Shown one piece after another: positions 45,068-57,815 of a DNA stretch of 64,000 nucleotides. A model generated the notes under the pieces. It saw only the letters and a list, made by a program, of their open reading frames with translations. It had not been told where the DNA came from and did not search any database. Source of the stretch: Rutidosis leptorrhynchoides (taxonomy: Eukaryota; Streptophyta; Magnoliopsida; Asterales; Asteraceae); NCBI RefSeq assembly GCF_046630445.1, contig NC_092339.1, positions 59,232,501 to 59,296,500 on the forward strand, read 5' to 3'. Made by a program: the position numbers and the translations under genes. Position 1 is the stretch's first letter; every line of letters begins with the position of its first letter.

Positions 45068-47313
45068 ACCCACGTACACTCTTTAACCAATCTTTTTTGA
45101 ATTTATTTATATAATAATTATACTACTACGTTTATCCCTTTGCATAAACAAATTGAATATATTTAAGCCCAAACATACAACAATAATATTTTACCATGGG
45201 CTGCAAGTATCTGGCAATTGAAACACAAACTCTCAAATTTGGGTCAGATGGGTCAAGCGTTCGGGTCAATTGGGTCTTCAAAAAAATTAGCCCCGACAAT
45301 GTAAACCAACGCTTAAAATATGATCCAATGAGTTTTCCTTTAACCTATTGGGTCATACACAAGATATAAAAGAACGGGTCAAATAGGTATAAAATACTAA
45401 AGTTCAATAAAGAGAAACAATGAAAGCATCAAATGGGTTTACTATTTTTGTAAAACAAATTTCAACATTTCTATTTTTATAACATTTAAATGTATTTATT
45501 ACTATTTAAAAAAAATCATCAAAATATATCTGAAATTGAAGTACATGAATCACCTGTGTCTACCACCAGCAATCTCTCAAAACCGATCATCGTACATATA
45601 AAATGCACATGCAGACAGCACTACAGATGGCAATTCTGGTGAGTCTGGTCAGTTTGTTAACCACAATAGTCTCAAATTATGGTGATGATTATAATACACA
45701 AAATATTTGTACATGACCTATGTAATTTGTACATGTGTATTAGACAATGTTAGTTATTTATATTATAACATGAGTAGACCGAATGTTTGTTGCACCTGTT
45801 ATTACCGAGTTTCTGTCTTCTGCCCGTCCTTGAAACTTAATAAGAGAATGTAATCCTTAACCAAGTTGACTTGCTTTTATCAGTCGCATTTGTCTTGCAC
45901 GCCTAATGTAAAAGTTAAAATGTTAAAGAGAAAAACACAATAAGTAAAGCGTAAAAGGTGATCAACTTTATAATTTATAATATTGATCAACTATGCTTGG
46001 GTTTTGCAACAAACTTTAAGATCTTCATTACATGACCACATAGCAACTCGATTACGCCTTTCAAGGTAGATACTGATTAAAGAGAGGAAATAGTTTACTT
46101 ATGTACAATTTCAATCTAAAACAGATAACGATAAACCCCACAACCTTTAAGAAGAAAAAAAAACCTAATCTAGGAAATAGTTTACTTATGTACAATTTCA
46201 TCCGCATAGATGTTGCGATTGAATCCGAACCTTAACTTGAAAAAACCTAATCAAATCCAAAACGATAAATCAATAATTACATTTAATAATAAGAAAAGAT
46301 GAAGTAAAACCCTAACTTGATGAAGATGGTACCCAGGAAAACTTTCATATATCAAACTCGTAAGCCTACAACTTAAAAGGTAAAAAAAGGATCATACCTA
46401 CACTAAAATAGTTGTAGAAGACTCCTTGGTAGCAAGATACTTCCTTAGGCAATTTCTCTTCATTTCCTAAACCATGCAAAAAACCATCAAGATTCAAGTT
46501 ATTCGGCTGTTACTAAAAAAGGTTTCCAAATATACAAATTACAGTCAATACAGAACAATAAGATATAGTAAAGAACAGGTAATCAAAAAAAATTCCAGTA
46601 ATTAGACTATCATAACCGAATCTATGAATAGATAGTAAGCTGATGATCGATTCCAGTAATTCGACTATCATAACCGAATATATGAATCGATAGTAATTCG
46701 ACTGACTAAACCAACCCGCATACCCATTACGCACCCTATGAGATTTGAATCATCATTTTCCACATAATAGTTTACTTGTTAAACCCTAAGTTACATTTAT
46801 AGATTGGTACTTCAAAGTAATAAACATGCACTAAATGACTACAAAAATTCCCCTATCCTCCCTGGTACCCTCAACACATTTGAATGACACACAAATCGAC
46901 CTATTTTAATTTACCAATTCGACCCATGTGAATGACCCAAATTGTCCTTTTTGAGCGACTCAAATCCACCCATTAATCAGTCATCACATCTAATCCTAAA
47001 TATAGTTGTTTATATTTATAGTAGATATCTACTTTAACAACTCATTATATGAACACACTAACGCTAGGAAGCAATGTGGCTCTATGAAGATGCAAAAAAT
47101 AGGCTATCTTTCTACTCTCATAAATAGCGTAATCGAATACACCTTGATAAAGTTTCAATCTTTTGACCCATGTGAGACGATAAAGAACCAGCTTGACTCA
47201 TATATAAGTAAATGGATTGAACTTATGATAACTTTTTGTTTCCTACAACTATTATCGTATATAATTGTTAACCCTAGAAATGATTTTTTCGAATAAGCAG
47301 ATAAGTTTCTTAC
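45068..47313. other. Helitron interior, no recognised gene, two local duplications
   Basis: Intron-like AT-rich DNA. Direct duplications: 46085-46113 with 46172-46200 (AGGAAATAGTTTACTTATGT...), and 46592-46638 with 46650-46696 (ATTCCAGTAATT..GACTATCA, about 90% identical). No supported coding sequence. Confidence 0.4.
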
Positions 47314-47796
47314 CCTCTGTTCCAATGCATTTTCTTCAAGTTTATTTTACTGATTCCAACAAATTTATGGCTTCTGGAAATCCTTCAGTTCTTGAGTCAT
47401 CTGCATTAAGATTTCTGTCAACATCATCAACTTTTGCAAGAGGTACAGAAACATTCAGAATCTAGTGTTATAACAAACAGCAGTCAATGGGTTAATTCAG
47501 ATTATGGTTTATCTCTAATAATATTAAATGCACAGATCCAAAATATTAACAAAATTATTCATAGAATTATCAGTTAGACTATATATGAAAAGTCAAACAT
47601 GAATGTGAACTACCACTGTGTTATTAAATATCCAGTGCACAAAAGTGACCTGAGACGGAGCCTTAGAAGAATCCTTAATAGCATAGTGATGAACATCCAG
47701 AGCTTGAAAATAATAGTCCCTTGCAGTTTGCAAGTCATCTTGATAGTATTTAAGATCACCAATTTTTTTCAAAGAAACCGAAAGTGTATGTGTTAC
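47314..47796 (-). pseudogene. Two exons of a TPR-like host gene captured in the Helitron
   Basis: Minus strand. The first exon 47796-47650 (147 bp, 49 codons, between an AG acceptor and GT donor) reads VTHTLSVSLKKIGDLKYYQD DLQTARDYYFQALDVHHYAI..., a helix-turn-helix of TPR type (GDLKYY...A..YY.QAL.V). After an intron of 188 bp the second exon 47461-47314 reads ILNVSVPLAKVDDVDRNLNA ...EGFPEAINLLES, then a stop and a 1-base shift, recovering LEENALEQR before a GT donor. The pair resembles a plant TPR-like protein family I remember (..LAVSLAKVADVDR..EGFQEAIKLLESL..LEQR) but cannot name. Preserved splice sites with a broken second exon indicate a captured genomic fragment now decaying. Confidence 0.55.
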
Positions 47797-48696
47797 CTGC
47801 AAACATTTGACTCTGAATAAGAACATCACACATATTTTCTGAGCTCAAAAACTACCCATTTGAAGTTAAACAGTTGAAAATAGGCTGAAAAACAAAATGT
47901 AGGACCTTACTACTCTGATTTGCCACCGTGCTTCAACTCTTATATAGGCAAATTTTGTTAAAAGACAATAACTGAGGCCTAACTCCTTCATAAATATATA
48001 CTTGCAAGTTCAATTAATTCTTCATATGTAAACTTGGCAACTTGAACAACCATTATGATATAAAGGTTTCGAGTGGCCTTCATCAAATGTAGCAAACTAT
48101 ACTATGCTTTTTTAAAATTTCCCTTAACTTAGATATAAAGGTTTCAGGTGGACTTGTTTGACCAGAATTTTGTCTCACCATTGTGACCATTTACTGAACC
48201 TAACCTACCCACTAATACACTACTAAGAGTATACTTAAAAAATATTTCTCATGATAATAAGAAAGGGCAAAGAAAACATTAAAGTGAGGAACTTTCAGTC
48301 AACTTATACAGCAGGGAACATGCCTTAAACTCAACATGTAAGTGTATCTAATAAATTTATTCTGCTAATAACCTTTGCCATAATATCTGAATATAAACTT
48401 ATAACTAAATCGATATAAAGCTAACTTTCGAGTTAATTTCCTGAAATAGCATCTGGTGTCTAGATCAAGTAAGTACATTTTACCCTGTATCATTTTCTAA
48501 GCTGCAGAATTCAGTTTTAACCTACCACAACTAACTTCTAAACTATATATGCTAATTAGAATAGAGTATAATCTGAACAACATATATGTCATATTCATTA
48601 GTAACATACGAATTTGATTTATGTCTAATCACAATATGCACACCCACTAACTTCTAATCTATATGCTAAAAAGAATCATACTCTTTATATATATAT
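47797..48696. other. Helitron interior, intron-like
   Basis: AT-rich, no coding fragment recognised. Confidence 0.4.
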
Positions 48697-49387
48697 ACAG
48701 GGGCAGGATCAATGGGAAGTAACCAATCGAGGGGAAGCGGGGGGAAACAAAAAAAAAAATTTCGTTTTTTTTTAAAAAAAAATTTTTCCCGGCATCAAGA
48801 TCACACGAAAATATGAACATTTAGAAGAGACACTTCGTGATGAATGTTATTATTAGGCGAAAAAACGATCGACAAAAATAACATTCAAGATAATATTGTT
48901 CGTGAAGAATATGAACGTTTTTTTTTTCCATGTTTTGTGAAGTAAAATTTAGCCCGATTTAGAGTTTAGGGTTTAGGGTTTGGTGTTTTGGGTTTATTCC
49001 ATAAACCCAAAACACCAAACCCTAAACCCTAAACTCTAAACTCTAAACCGTTCGTGTTAAAAACTCAATCTAAATCCTAAATCTAAACCCTAAATCTAAA
49101 CCCTAAACCCTAAATTTCTAAACCCTAATATCTAAACCCTATAAACCCTAATATCTAAACCCCAATAGCTAAAACCTCAAAATACGCTCGAAAAACACGA
49201 TAATTGTTATATATTACTTCTTCGAGCGTTTTCCTGCCAAAATAAAAACATTTATCACAAAGTGTCTCTACTAAATGTTCATATTTTCATCTCATCTATA
49301 ATGTTCGTGAACAAAGTTTTTCAAAAAACGAAAAAAAAAAAAACGTTTTTGCTTCCCCCCGAATGGTTACTTCCCTCTTGATCCTAC

Positions 49388-49391
<4 letters not shown>
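48697..49391. mobile_element. TA-embedded TIR element (MITE), copy 2
   Basis: Same family as 41679-42353: left CAGGGGCAGGATCAATGGGA, right TTCCCTCTTGATCCTACCACT, flanked by TA repeats (48686-48696 and 49392-49442). Interior order is identical. It carries a perfect 37-bp hairpin of telomere-like words. Confidence 0.75.
48961..49037. repeat. Perfect 37-bp hairpin of TTTAGGG-type repeats
   Basis: Arm 48961-48997 is the exact reverse complement of arm 49001-49037, with loop TCC. The arms consist of (TTTAGGG)n then TTTGGTGTTTTGGGTTTAT. Copy 1 has a mutated version. Confidence 0.9.
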
Positions 49392-49446
<55 letters not shown>

Positions 49447-49618
49447 TATATATATATATACATATTAATTATAGCTTTATAATAGAGTCGGATTTTACTG
49501 CATCATGAAGTTTAAAGCTTTCAAATAAATCAAAGTTCCAAATTTTTGAAATATATACTAATGAATATCTTGAGGTAAACAAATAAGATCATAAAAAAAG
49601 TTGAATATATTACTTAGA

Positions 49619-49673
49619 TTACGCCACATTTATCACAGGCATTTCATCAAACACCTTCCGTGCATCATTAAAC
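49619..49673 (-). pseudogene. PPR-like exon remnant in the Helitron
   Basis: After a TGTAG acceptor the minus strand reads RFNDARKVFDEMPVINVA then a stop. A.KVFDEMP..N is the hallmark of a plant pentatricopeptide repeat. Only about half a repeat survives. Confidence 0.4.
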
Positions 49674-51685
49674 CTACAACAATTCAAAATAAAAAATCAA
49701 TACAATTAGTTTCAACAAGTGCGTGACTCTGATGAACATATTAAAGCAATTTTAAATTTGTTAGGAATAGGAATAAAGCAAAAGGGTGCATACGATATTG
49801 GTGACTAAAATAAGGAAATTTACATACTTTTACCAAATCAAACACAAGAACATCATAAGAACAAATTTTTATATTAAACCTATAAACAATTAAGAAGTAT
49901 AATGAATAAATAGAAAGGTAAACATAATATATAATATGTTCAATACATAATCAATTCATGATGAATACTTGATTATTAAAAAATAACGCAAAAACTTCAT
50001 AAAAAAAAAAAAAAAAACTGCACTGTTAGATGAAAGATGGGAGCCGATGTGGTTTGTTCGTTTCAGAATTGATATTGATTCGGGAGAATTTGGATAAAAA
50101 GTCAGGGTTGTTCATAACAACCGACCAATCTCAATTTTTACCAAACCTGATTCAAATCAAATAAGGATCGATGGAATTCGGTGAAACGAATTCATGGATA
50201 CAGATTGATGTTATATTTTTGTGAATCTAATACAGATCGATAGATTGTAAATGTAATAAGGATCGATGGAATTTGGTGAAACGAATTCATGGATGAGAGA
50301 TTGTGCTTCCACATAAAATTCGCAACACATGAGATGATTCTCCATTCCGAATTCTGAAATAAAATTAAAATAAAACAGTTTTCATCACAAACACCCACAA
50401 CATAGAAAACTAACATATTACCCTAAAGATTCTTATATGAATATATACGTACAGCTCTTCCAAGCAGTTCTGCCCTCTATTAGTGTTTCTTGCATCTTCC
50501 TCTGTTGTCGCTGCGTATTCTGATCTAAAGATACCTCTAAATGAATCGGCCTCTTCTTCTACTTACTCGAATTTCCTGCCACATATTACCAACTTATCAC
50601 TGTTTTTTCAAAACTCATCTCATATTTTATATGAAATTTCACATGTTTTTCATGTATTCTACAGTAAAGCGCAAGTTTTCATTTCAAATGATTAATCGGT
50701 GTATGAAATTTGTAACTACAGATTTACCGGATCACGACATCTAAAAGATAAAATACCTTAAGCACACTGAAGCAAAAAATCAACCAAAAATATTTAAAGC
50801 AAAAAAAAATAAAAAATGAAGCATATGAGAACAGTAACAAATTTAAACTGAACAAAATAATTACCACTAAACACAAATTCGAAATATAACAAATAAATAA
50901 CTCATGAAAATACCTGTATGTAGTGAATTGATGAAAGCATTGAAACCTGAAGTAATACGCTTGATTACAATTCAAGTTGTTTATTACAACCTGAAATTGA
51001 AATTTGGTACCTAAATTCAAGACTTAACCGACTAAAATCAAAAATTGGAATTAACCTAGAAATTGAAATTTGGTACCTTTTTCATATTTTGAATTGAATC
51101 GGAGGAATCGGATTCATCAATTGTTTTTGACGTTGGATTGATTTATGAAGCCATGCCGATCTGATTCAATTTCATTGCCGGATCATTTATATTGTTGCCG
51201 ATTTCATTTCCGGATTCGATGAGATAACAGATCGAGTTAGGATGGAGCGTGGAACACCAAACCTTATTTTGATTCAACCCCTATTTTCACAATTTTGTTC
51301 CGCGTGGTCTTTTATGTTTATCTGGATCTGGATAGATGATAGATCGTATGAATTGAACAATTGGTGATTTGATTTTGCAGCAGATATTGAATGTTTGGGA
51401 AATTAGTGAACGAATCGAAAACATATTTCAGAGAAAGTGTAGATCGAAAATCAGACTCAAGCGTATTATGAGCGAACCCCTAATTTTCAAATGGATTTGC
51501 GTGCAGTTTTTGTAAAAAAGGGTAGTTTAGAGAATTTAGCAGTAGAAAAGAGACTTATCACATGATTTGGGTGATTAGTAGTGATGGAGGGATAGGATTA
51601 GAGGATTAATTTTGATGGATGGTTAGGATTGATTTTAGAATGGAGATATCACTCAATTATGGGTTTGTTATTAGTGTAAGAGAGA
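49674..51685. other. Helitron 5' portion, no gene recognised
   Basis: Contains a direct duplication (about 50161-50199 and 50257-50294, AAGGATCGATGGAATT..GGTG). The minus-strand 5' end has the plain AT/C-rich character of Helitron 5' ends (ACTACCCTTTTTTACAAAAA CTGCACGC near 51510). An exon-like stretch around 50255-50360 (minus strand, after TTTCAG) cannot be assigned. Confidence 0.4.
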
Positions 51686-51912
51686 TTATTATAGCGTTGA
51701 CCCACTGTTTTTCTTACCTCTTTTTAGCTTGATTTGGTTACGTACTTGGTGATCTCTTTTCTATTCATTTAGCTTGTCTCTGTTGGCTATCTTATAGACT
51801 TTGTCGATTAATATTCCTTTTTCTGTTTTTATCTTTCGTTCTCTCCTCTTAGGGTAAGATAGACACTAGACGTCCCCATGGTTACTTGAGGTCATGTCCT
51901 TCTGGCTCAGGG
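51686..51912 (+). other. LINE 5' region
   Basis: Non-coding lead up to the ATG at 51913. The true 5' end is not defined and may have been displaced by the Helitron at 51685. Confidence 0.45.
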
Positions 51913-53427
51913 ATGGATATGTCTACGGGGCCTAGAAACAGCAATAGGCTAGTGAAGCCGGCTAGGATTAGAGTGGGTAGCTAGAATGAGGAAACTTTGA
52001 CCGGCAAAAGGTATGAATTAGTTGAGACTTTACGTAAAAGTAAAGTGGACATTTTGTGTGTCCAAGAGACTAGATGGAAGGGTCGAGGGGCGGTTAAGAT
52101 CAAAGACTACAAGCTGTGGTTCTCGGGTTAGAGAGTAGCTAGAAACGGAGTAGGAATTATTATAGGTACACCCTATAACGAGAATGTTGTGAATGTGGCT
52201 ATGCAGAGCGATAGGATTATGTCGTTTAGGTTAGTTATTCAAGAGGTGACCTACACGGTTATTAGCACTTACGCACCTCATGCGGGCCTTGGAGAAGATG
52301 TTAAGAGACACTTTTGGGAATCGTTAGACGAGGTTGTGAGGTTGTGCCCGTCGGACCACCGTTTACTTATTGGCGGAGATCTTAATGGTCATATAGGAAC
52401 GGAAGTTGATGGATATGTGGGAGTCCATGGGGACTTTGAATACAGAGTTAGAAATGAGGAAGGGCTCTCTATCCTCGATTTTGCTGTTGCTCACGATTTG
52501 GTTGTTGCGAATTCGTTTTTCAAGAAGCCGGATGCTCAGTTAGCAACTTTCCATAGTAGGGGCCATAGTACCCATATTGACTATTTTCTACTTCGCAAAG
52601 GGGATCCTAGGACTTGTGGAGACTGTAAGGTCCTGACTGACTTGACATGCTCCTCACAGCACAGATTGTTGGTCATGGATTTGGTTCTCCAGAGACGGGT
52701 CTCCAAGAGTGTGAGGCCCGTACAACCTAAAACCATGTGGAAGAAGTTGAACGGAGAGAAGGCAAAGGTCTTTAAAACCTCGGTCGTAGAAAGAGTTGAT
52801 GCGGAAGTGGAAATGGTACCTCATGATGACGCGGAGCAGATGTGGAATTATCTGGCGTCCACAATTAGAGAGGTAGCTAAGGAGGCCTTAGGTGTGGTAG
52901 TAGGAACATCGAGAGGACGTAGGTCTGATAGAGAATCTTGGTGGCTTAGTGACGAGGTTCAAAGCAAAGTCGCGCTTAAGCAACTAAGATTTAGGGAGCT
53001 CATCAATTGGCGGGAGGGGACCTCGGTGGATAGAACTAGGGTGGAAGAGAGATATAAAGAAACCAAAAGAGAAGCTAAGAAGGCTGTAGCCCGTGCTAAA
53101 GAAAAGGCATATGAAGATTTGTATAGGAAACTAGACTCCAAAGAAGGAGGAAATGATATCTACAGGATAGCCAAAGCCAGGGAGCGAAGGCGCAAGGATA
53201 TAGATAACATCAAGTTTATCAAAGATGAAGCCAGTCAAACGTTAGTAAAGGAAGACGATATTAGGAAAAGATGGGAAGGGTATTTCTCATCTCTTTTCGA
53301 TGGGGGAAGACCCGAGCGCCACGAAGATTTGAAAGACTCTAATATTGAACAACCCCAGAACAACATGGATTGTGAGAGGATCCACCAAGAGGAGGTAAGA
53401 TCGGCATTACGAAAGATGGGGAGAAAT
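51913..53427 (+). pseudogene. RTE LINE ORF, endonuclease domain (5' part of split ORF)
   Basis: In-frame from ATG 51913 (MDMSTGPRNSNRLVKPARIR). TAG at 51982 replaces the Trp expected in RVGSWN, and a second TAG lies at 52129. Endonuclease/exonuclease/phosphatase motifs: VDILCVQETRW (catalytic Glu), STYAPHAG, LLIGGDLNGHIG (Asp, Asn), STHIDYFLL (Asp), SQHRLLVMDL (His). A Lys/Arg/Glu-rich linker follows. This domain nicks target DNA for target-primed reverse transcription. The coding sequence stops abruptly at RKMGRN where LARD C is inserted; GAAAT (53423-53427) is the target duplication. Both nonsense codons are consistent with TGG or GAG codons mutated to TAG. Confidence 0.85.
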
Positions 53428-55089
53428 TTTCATGCCCCGTCCTAATCCATCTGGATGAATACATTACAATTGGTTACATCGAGAGGTACTTAACCTCTAT
53501 ATGATACATTTTACAAATATTTCATTCGTTTTTGAAAATACAATCTTTCATTACATCAAAAGTTGACGGCATGCATACCATTTCATAATATATCCAACTA
53601 TAATTGACTTAATAATAATCTTGATGAACTCAACGACTCGAATGCAACGTCTTTTGAAATATGTCATAAATGACTCCAAGTAATATCTCTAATATGAGCA
53701 AATGCACAGCGGAAGATTTCTTTCATACCTGAGAATAAACATGCTTTCAAGTGTCAACCAAAAGGTTGGTGAGTTTATTAGTTTATCATAAACATTCATT
53801 TCCATCATTTTAATAGACCACAAGATTTTCATTTTCATTTCTCATAAATATACGTCCCATGCATAGAGACAAAAAAAATCATTCATATGGATTGAACACC
53901 TGGTAACCGACATTAACAAGATGCATATAAGAATATTCCCTATCATTCTGGGACATCCATCGGACATGATAAAACAACATCGAAGTACTAAAGCATCCGC
54001 AACCATGGATGGGGTTTGTTAGGCCCAATAGATCTATCTTTAGGATTCGCGTCAATTAGTAGATCGGTTTACTAATTCTTAGGCTACCAAGCAAAAGGGG
54101 CATATTCGGCTTCGATCATTCAACCATATAATGTAGTTTTAATTACTTGTGTCTATTTCGTAAAACAATTATAAAAACAGCGCATGTATTCTCTGTCCCA
54201 AAAATATATATTGCAAAAGCATTTAAAAAGGGAGCAAATGAAACTCACCATACTGTATTTTGTAGTAAAAATACATATGACGGCATTAAACAAGTGTAGG
54301 GTTGGCCTCGGGTTCACGAACCTATATCATTTGTAAATTTATTAAAGTATGTAATGGAAATCACATAATTTCATTTATTAGTATTTGTTATTTATATACT
54401 TTTTAGTTATAAAGAATTCATTCTAAATTCCATTAAAACATTTACCTATATTATATCTTACTTTATATGTTATATATATTTATTTTGTATATATATTTAA
54501 AATGATTAATATCTATATATTTAGTTGTATCAATATATCTATATATATTATATGATCAGTAATATATCTAAAATCATTACTTGGTTATATGTAAGTATTT
54601 ATATAAATACTACTAATATGTTTGATATATTGTATATGAAAATATTAATGTACTTATAGTATATGTAAAAAGTATATTTTATGTACAAAATATTTATCTG
54701 TTAAAAATGATAGTTTTGATAATAATGAATTACTCACAATAATAATAATAATTTTATTGATAATGATAATACTAATAACAAAAATGAAAATGATAATTTT
54801 TAATAATAATGATACACTACTAATGTTAATAATAATAAGGATAACCTAAATGAAGTGTTAATAAATATAATAACTTTAATAATAAATGTTAATTTTTAAT
54901 AAAAAGATAGTTTTACTAAAAATGAAAATTTTGATAATTTCGATTAAAATGATACTTCTATTATTAATAGTAGTTTTTAAAATAAAAAGATACGTTTAAT
55001 AATAATGATAATAATGATAATAATATCAATACTTAATTGTAACATTAATAACCATAACAATAATAATAATGATAATAATAGGGATAAAT

Positions 55090-55238
<149 letters not shown>

Positions 55239-55266
55239 GAGAATACTACCTCAAAGTAAAGGCCTA

Positions 55267-55338
55267 AAAATAATGCCCCTTCCCAAGCTCGAACCCGCGA
55301 TCTCTCCCTTAAACAACCATACCCTTAACCTTTCCTCT
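55267..55338 (-). other. tRNA-like block in LTR C
   Basis: The minus strand reads GTTAAGGGTATGGTTGTTTA ... GCGGGTTCGAGCTTGGG, with a B-box-like GGTTCGAGCTT at the same relative position as in LTRs A and D. Confidence 0.4.
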
Positions 55339-57778
55339 GTTCGAAATTATCTACTATAGCCACGGTTTTAATTCCTTTTAACATGTATCCGTTTTTATTC
55401 ATTTTCGTTTATCATCAACTAATATAACTGTCACTCATCATCATTAATCTAATATAATCATAATCATCTCTTTCATTCCTATATCATAATCATAAGGATC
55501 ATAATCAACTATCGTCATCATCTTCATAGTAATATCATCATCTACTCGTCATTGATTAACATATCACCAAATCATCATCGTCTTTATCACAGTATACAAT
55601 ACCATCATCATATTGCATCTCGATCAACATCTAGCAAGCCTCGTAAAAAAAAATAACAAATGAAATGGCAGCAGCCTAGTAGTCGAGCAAAGTGGTTTCT
55701 AACATGGCTCAACAACCCAAGTTGCTCACAACCCAATTAGTAATTGGAACATAGGATATGGCCCAATCAACAACAAACCCAAGTAGAGATCAAATAAACA
55801 TTACGGCCCACTAGAAGGATAAATAATTCAGCTCGGTTTAACTGGGTTTAGGGAAAAAGAAATCGTCGGTGGTTGAATTCGTGGGGTCTTCCTCAGCATT
55901 GTTTAAAACCTCCTCATCATTACTTTAATTCCATCACCATCATCATTATCAATATTATCATAATCCCTATTTACTTTATCCTATAAACATAAATTAACAA
56001 AATATATAGAAGAAATGGATACAATTTTCAGTCGTGACAGTTGTAGTGTTTTTCAACGGAACAGGAGCAGTAATGTTTAGTATTAGCATCAAAGCTGAAG
56101 GTTTGCAGGTGGTTGTTTGAGTTTTGCAAGGTAGATGGTGGCGGTTGTGTTTTGATCATGGTGGTTATGATTGAGTTGATAAGGTGAGGATGCTGGTGAG
56201 TATAAAAGCGACTCAAATCTAGTGATGTTTGTCGGTTAGAAAAGGAATACTAGTAACGAGAATAATAGTGGATGATGATCGTTTGGGTTGTCTTTTGGTT
56301 TGAAGAGTTCCTTTTACGAAATCTTAGTTAAAGAATGAAGATTACACTTAACTATAGCATCAACAAACCCTAAAGTTTCTTCTTCTTCTTCAAGGTATGA
56401 TCCTCTTCGCGTTTAACTCATACAGATACAGCAGGAAAAAAAATGCTAGTAGTGGTCAAAGAAGATGATTGTTCTTGGGTTAGGTTCTCACAACAAGACA
56501 CAGGGACATGTAGCCGTATTAGTTGCATCTAACACGTTAAAGGTTATTGCGTTGTTGTCAGTTATTGATCGAGAAAATAGAAACAGAAAGATGATAGTTG
56601 TTTGAGGTGTTTAAGGGTGATGGAAGGTGGTGTTGTTAGAAGGTTGATGACATTGTGGTTGATGGTATTTGATTGAAACAGAAACAATGGAACGCAGCAA
56701 CAATGGTTTGTGCATAGTGTGTGGAGATAACGAATGATGGTAGTTAAACAGAACGGCATTTTGAGGGTGATGATTTGGTCCTCCCAACCGTACACAATAA
56801 AGAAATAGTACTTTTCATTTGACGATGATGAATTAGTGCAGTGATGGATTAGGATGGTGATTGCCGGTTTGTTTGTTCGATCACAGAAATAATATAGTGG
56901 TTTTGGTGATTGTTGTACATGAGTGGGTAATGTAGTGGGTTTCCATAGAATTAAAAGGCGATTGTGTATATGTTTTTATATCTATAATTTATGTATGTAT
57001 ATATGTAAGAGAAAAAGAGAAGAGAGAAGGGAAGTGGTGACAATGAGTCTTGGTTTTCATATCACACATAAGCACATATGTATAATAGATTAGAATATAT
57101 GAAAATAAACTTTCCAGCTCACTTGTAGACATTAAATCGAGGAGATAATTGTCTTGATTGTAGGGTTTTATGTCGAATATGTCACAGGTTAAACAGAAAG
57201 GAAGAAAAATAAAAAAAAATAAAAAAAAAATTTGAAAGTGATATATATATCCCCATGTGTTAATTACATTGTATCTGTGTATCTGTATATCATATATATA
57301 AAGAAACATATTAATATTGATAATAGAAACATTAATAGTTAATATTAATAATGATAATGATAATGAAACTAATAATAATAATAATAGAAATAATAATGAT
57401 ATTAATATCATATAATAATACTAATGATAATAATAATAACTTTATATAACATTATAACTTTTAGTAATCAAGCTAATAATAATACTTTTAATAATCATGA
57501 TAATAATTAAAATTATAATTTTTACTAATAACAATGATACTAATAATGATAATAATAATATTAGTAATATTACTAATTATATAATAATTTAAATGTATCA
57601 AACTTTATATCTATTTACAATTAATTGTTCGTGAATCGTCGAGAGCAGTCGGAGGTCAACTGAATATATGAACATCGTTTCAAAAATTTTTAGACTCAAC
57701 ATTACATACTTTTCTTATCGTATCGAAATCATATAAAGATTAAGTTTAAATTTAGTCGGAAATTTTCGGGTCGTCACA

Positions 57779-57815
57779 GTACCTACCCGTTAAAGAAATT
57801 TTGTCCTGGAATTTG
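57779..57815 (-). other. LARD C 3' PPT region
   Basis: Minus strand TTTAACGGGTAGGTAC abuts the LTR start, preceded by CAGGACAAAATTTC, a mutated form of the CGGGACGAAATTTC in A and B. Confidence 0.75.

Larger units (their letters stand above)
43257..51685 (-). mobile_element. Non-autonomous Helitron carrying host exon fragments
   Basis: The plus strand at 43256 reads A-CTAGCTGGAGACCCGCGA: on the minus strand the element ends ...CCCGCGAAGTCGCGGGTCTC CAGCTAG followed by T, the diagnostic Helitron 3' hairpin plus CTAG terminus. The 5' end is placed at 51685 (minus strand A-TCTCTTACACTAATAAC). The flanks then join as TTATTA|TTATTATAG, a continuous TTA repeat with insertion between A and T and no target duplication, as Helitrons do. 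Inside there is no Rep/helicase ORF but there are minus-strand exon-like fragments with splice sites and nested TIR elements. The 3' end is secure; the 5' end is inferred from the clean flank join. Confidence 0.72.

Noticed and set aside
56562-56795. 77-codon ORF conserved at 61045-61278
   Set aside because: Conserved only because both lie in the LTR pair of LARD C; it has no match in LTR A.
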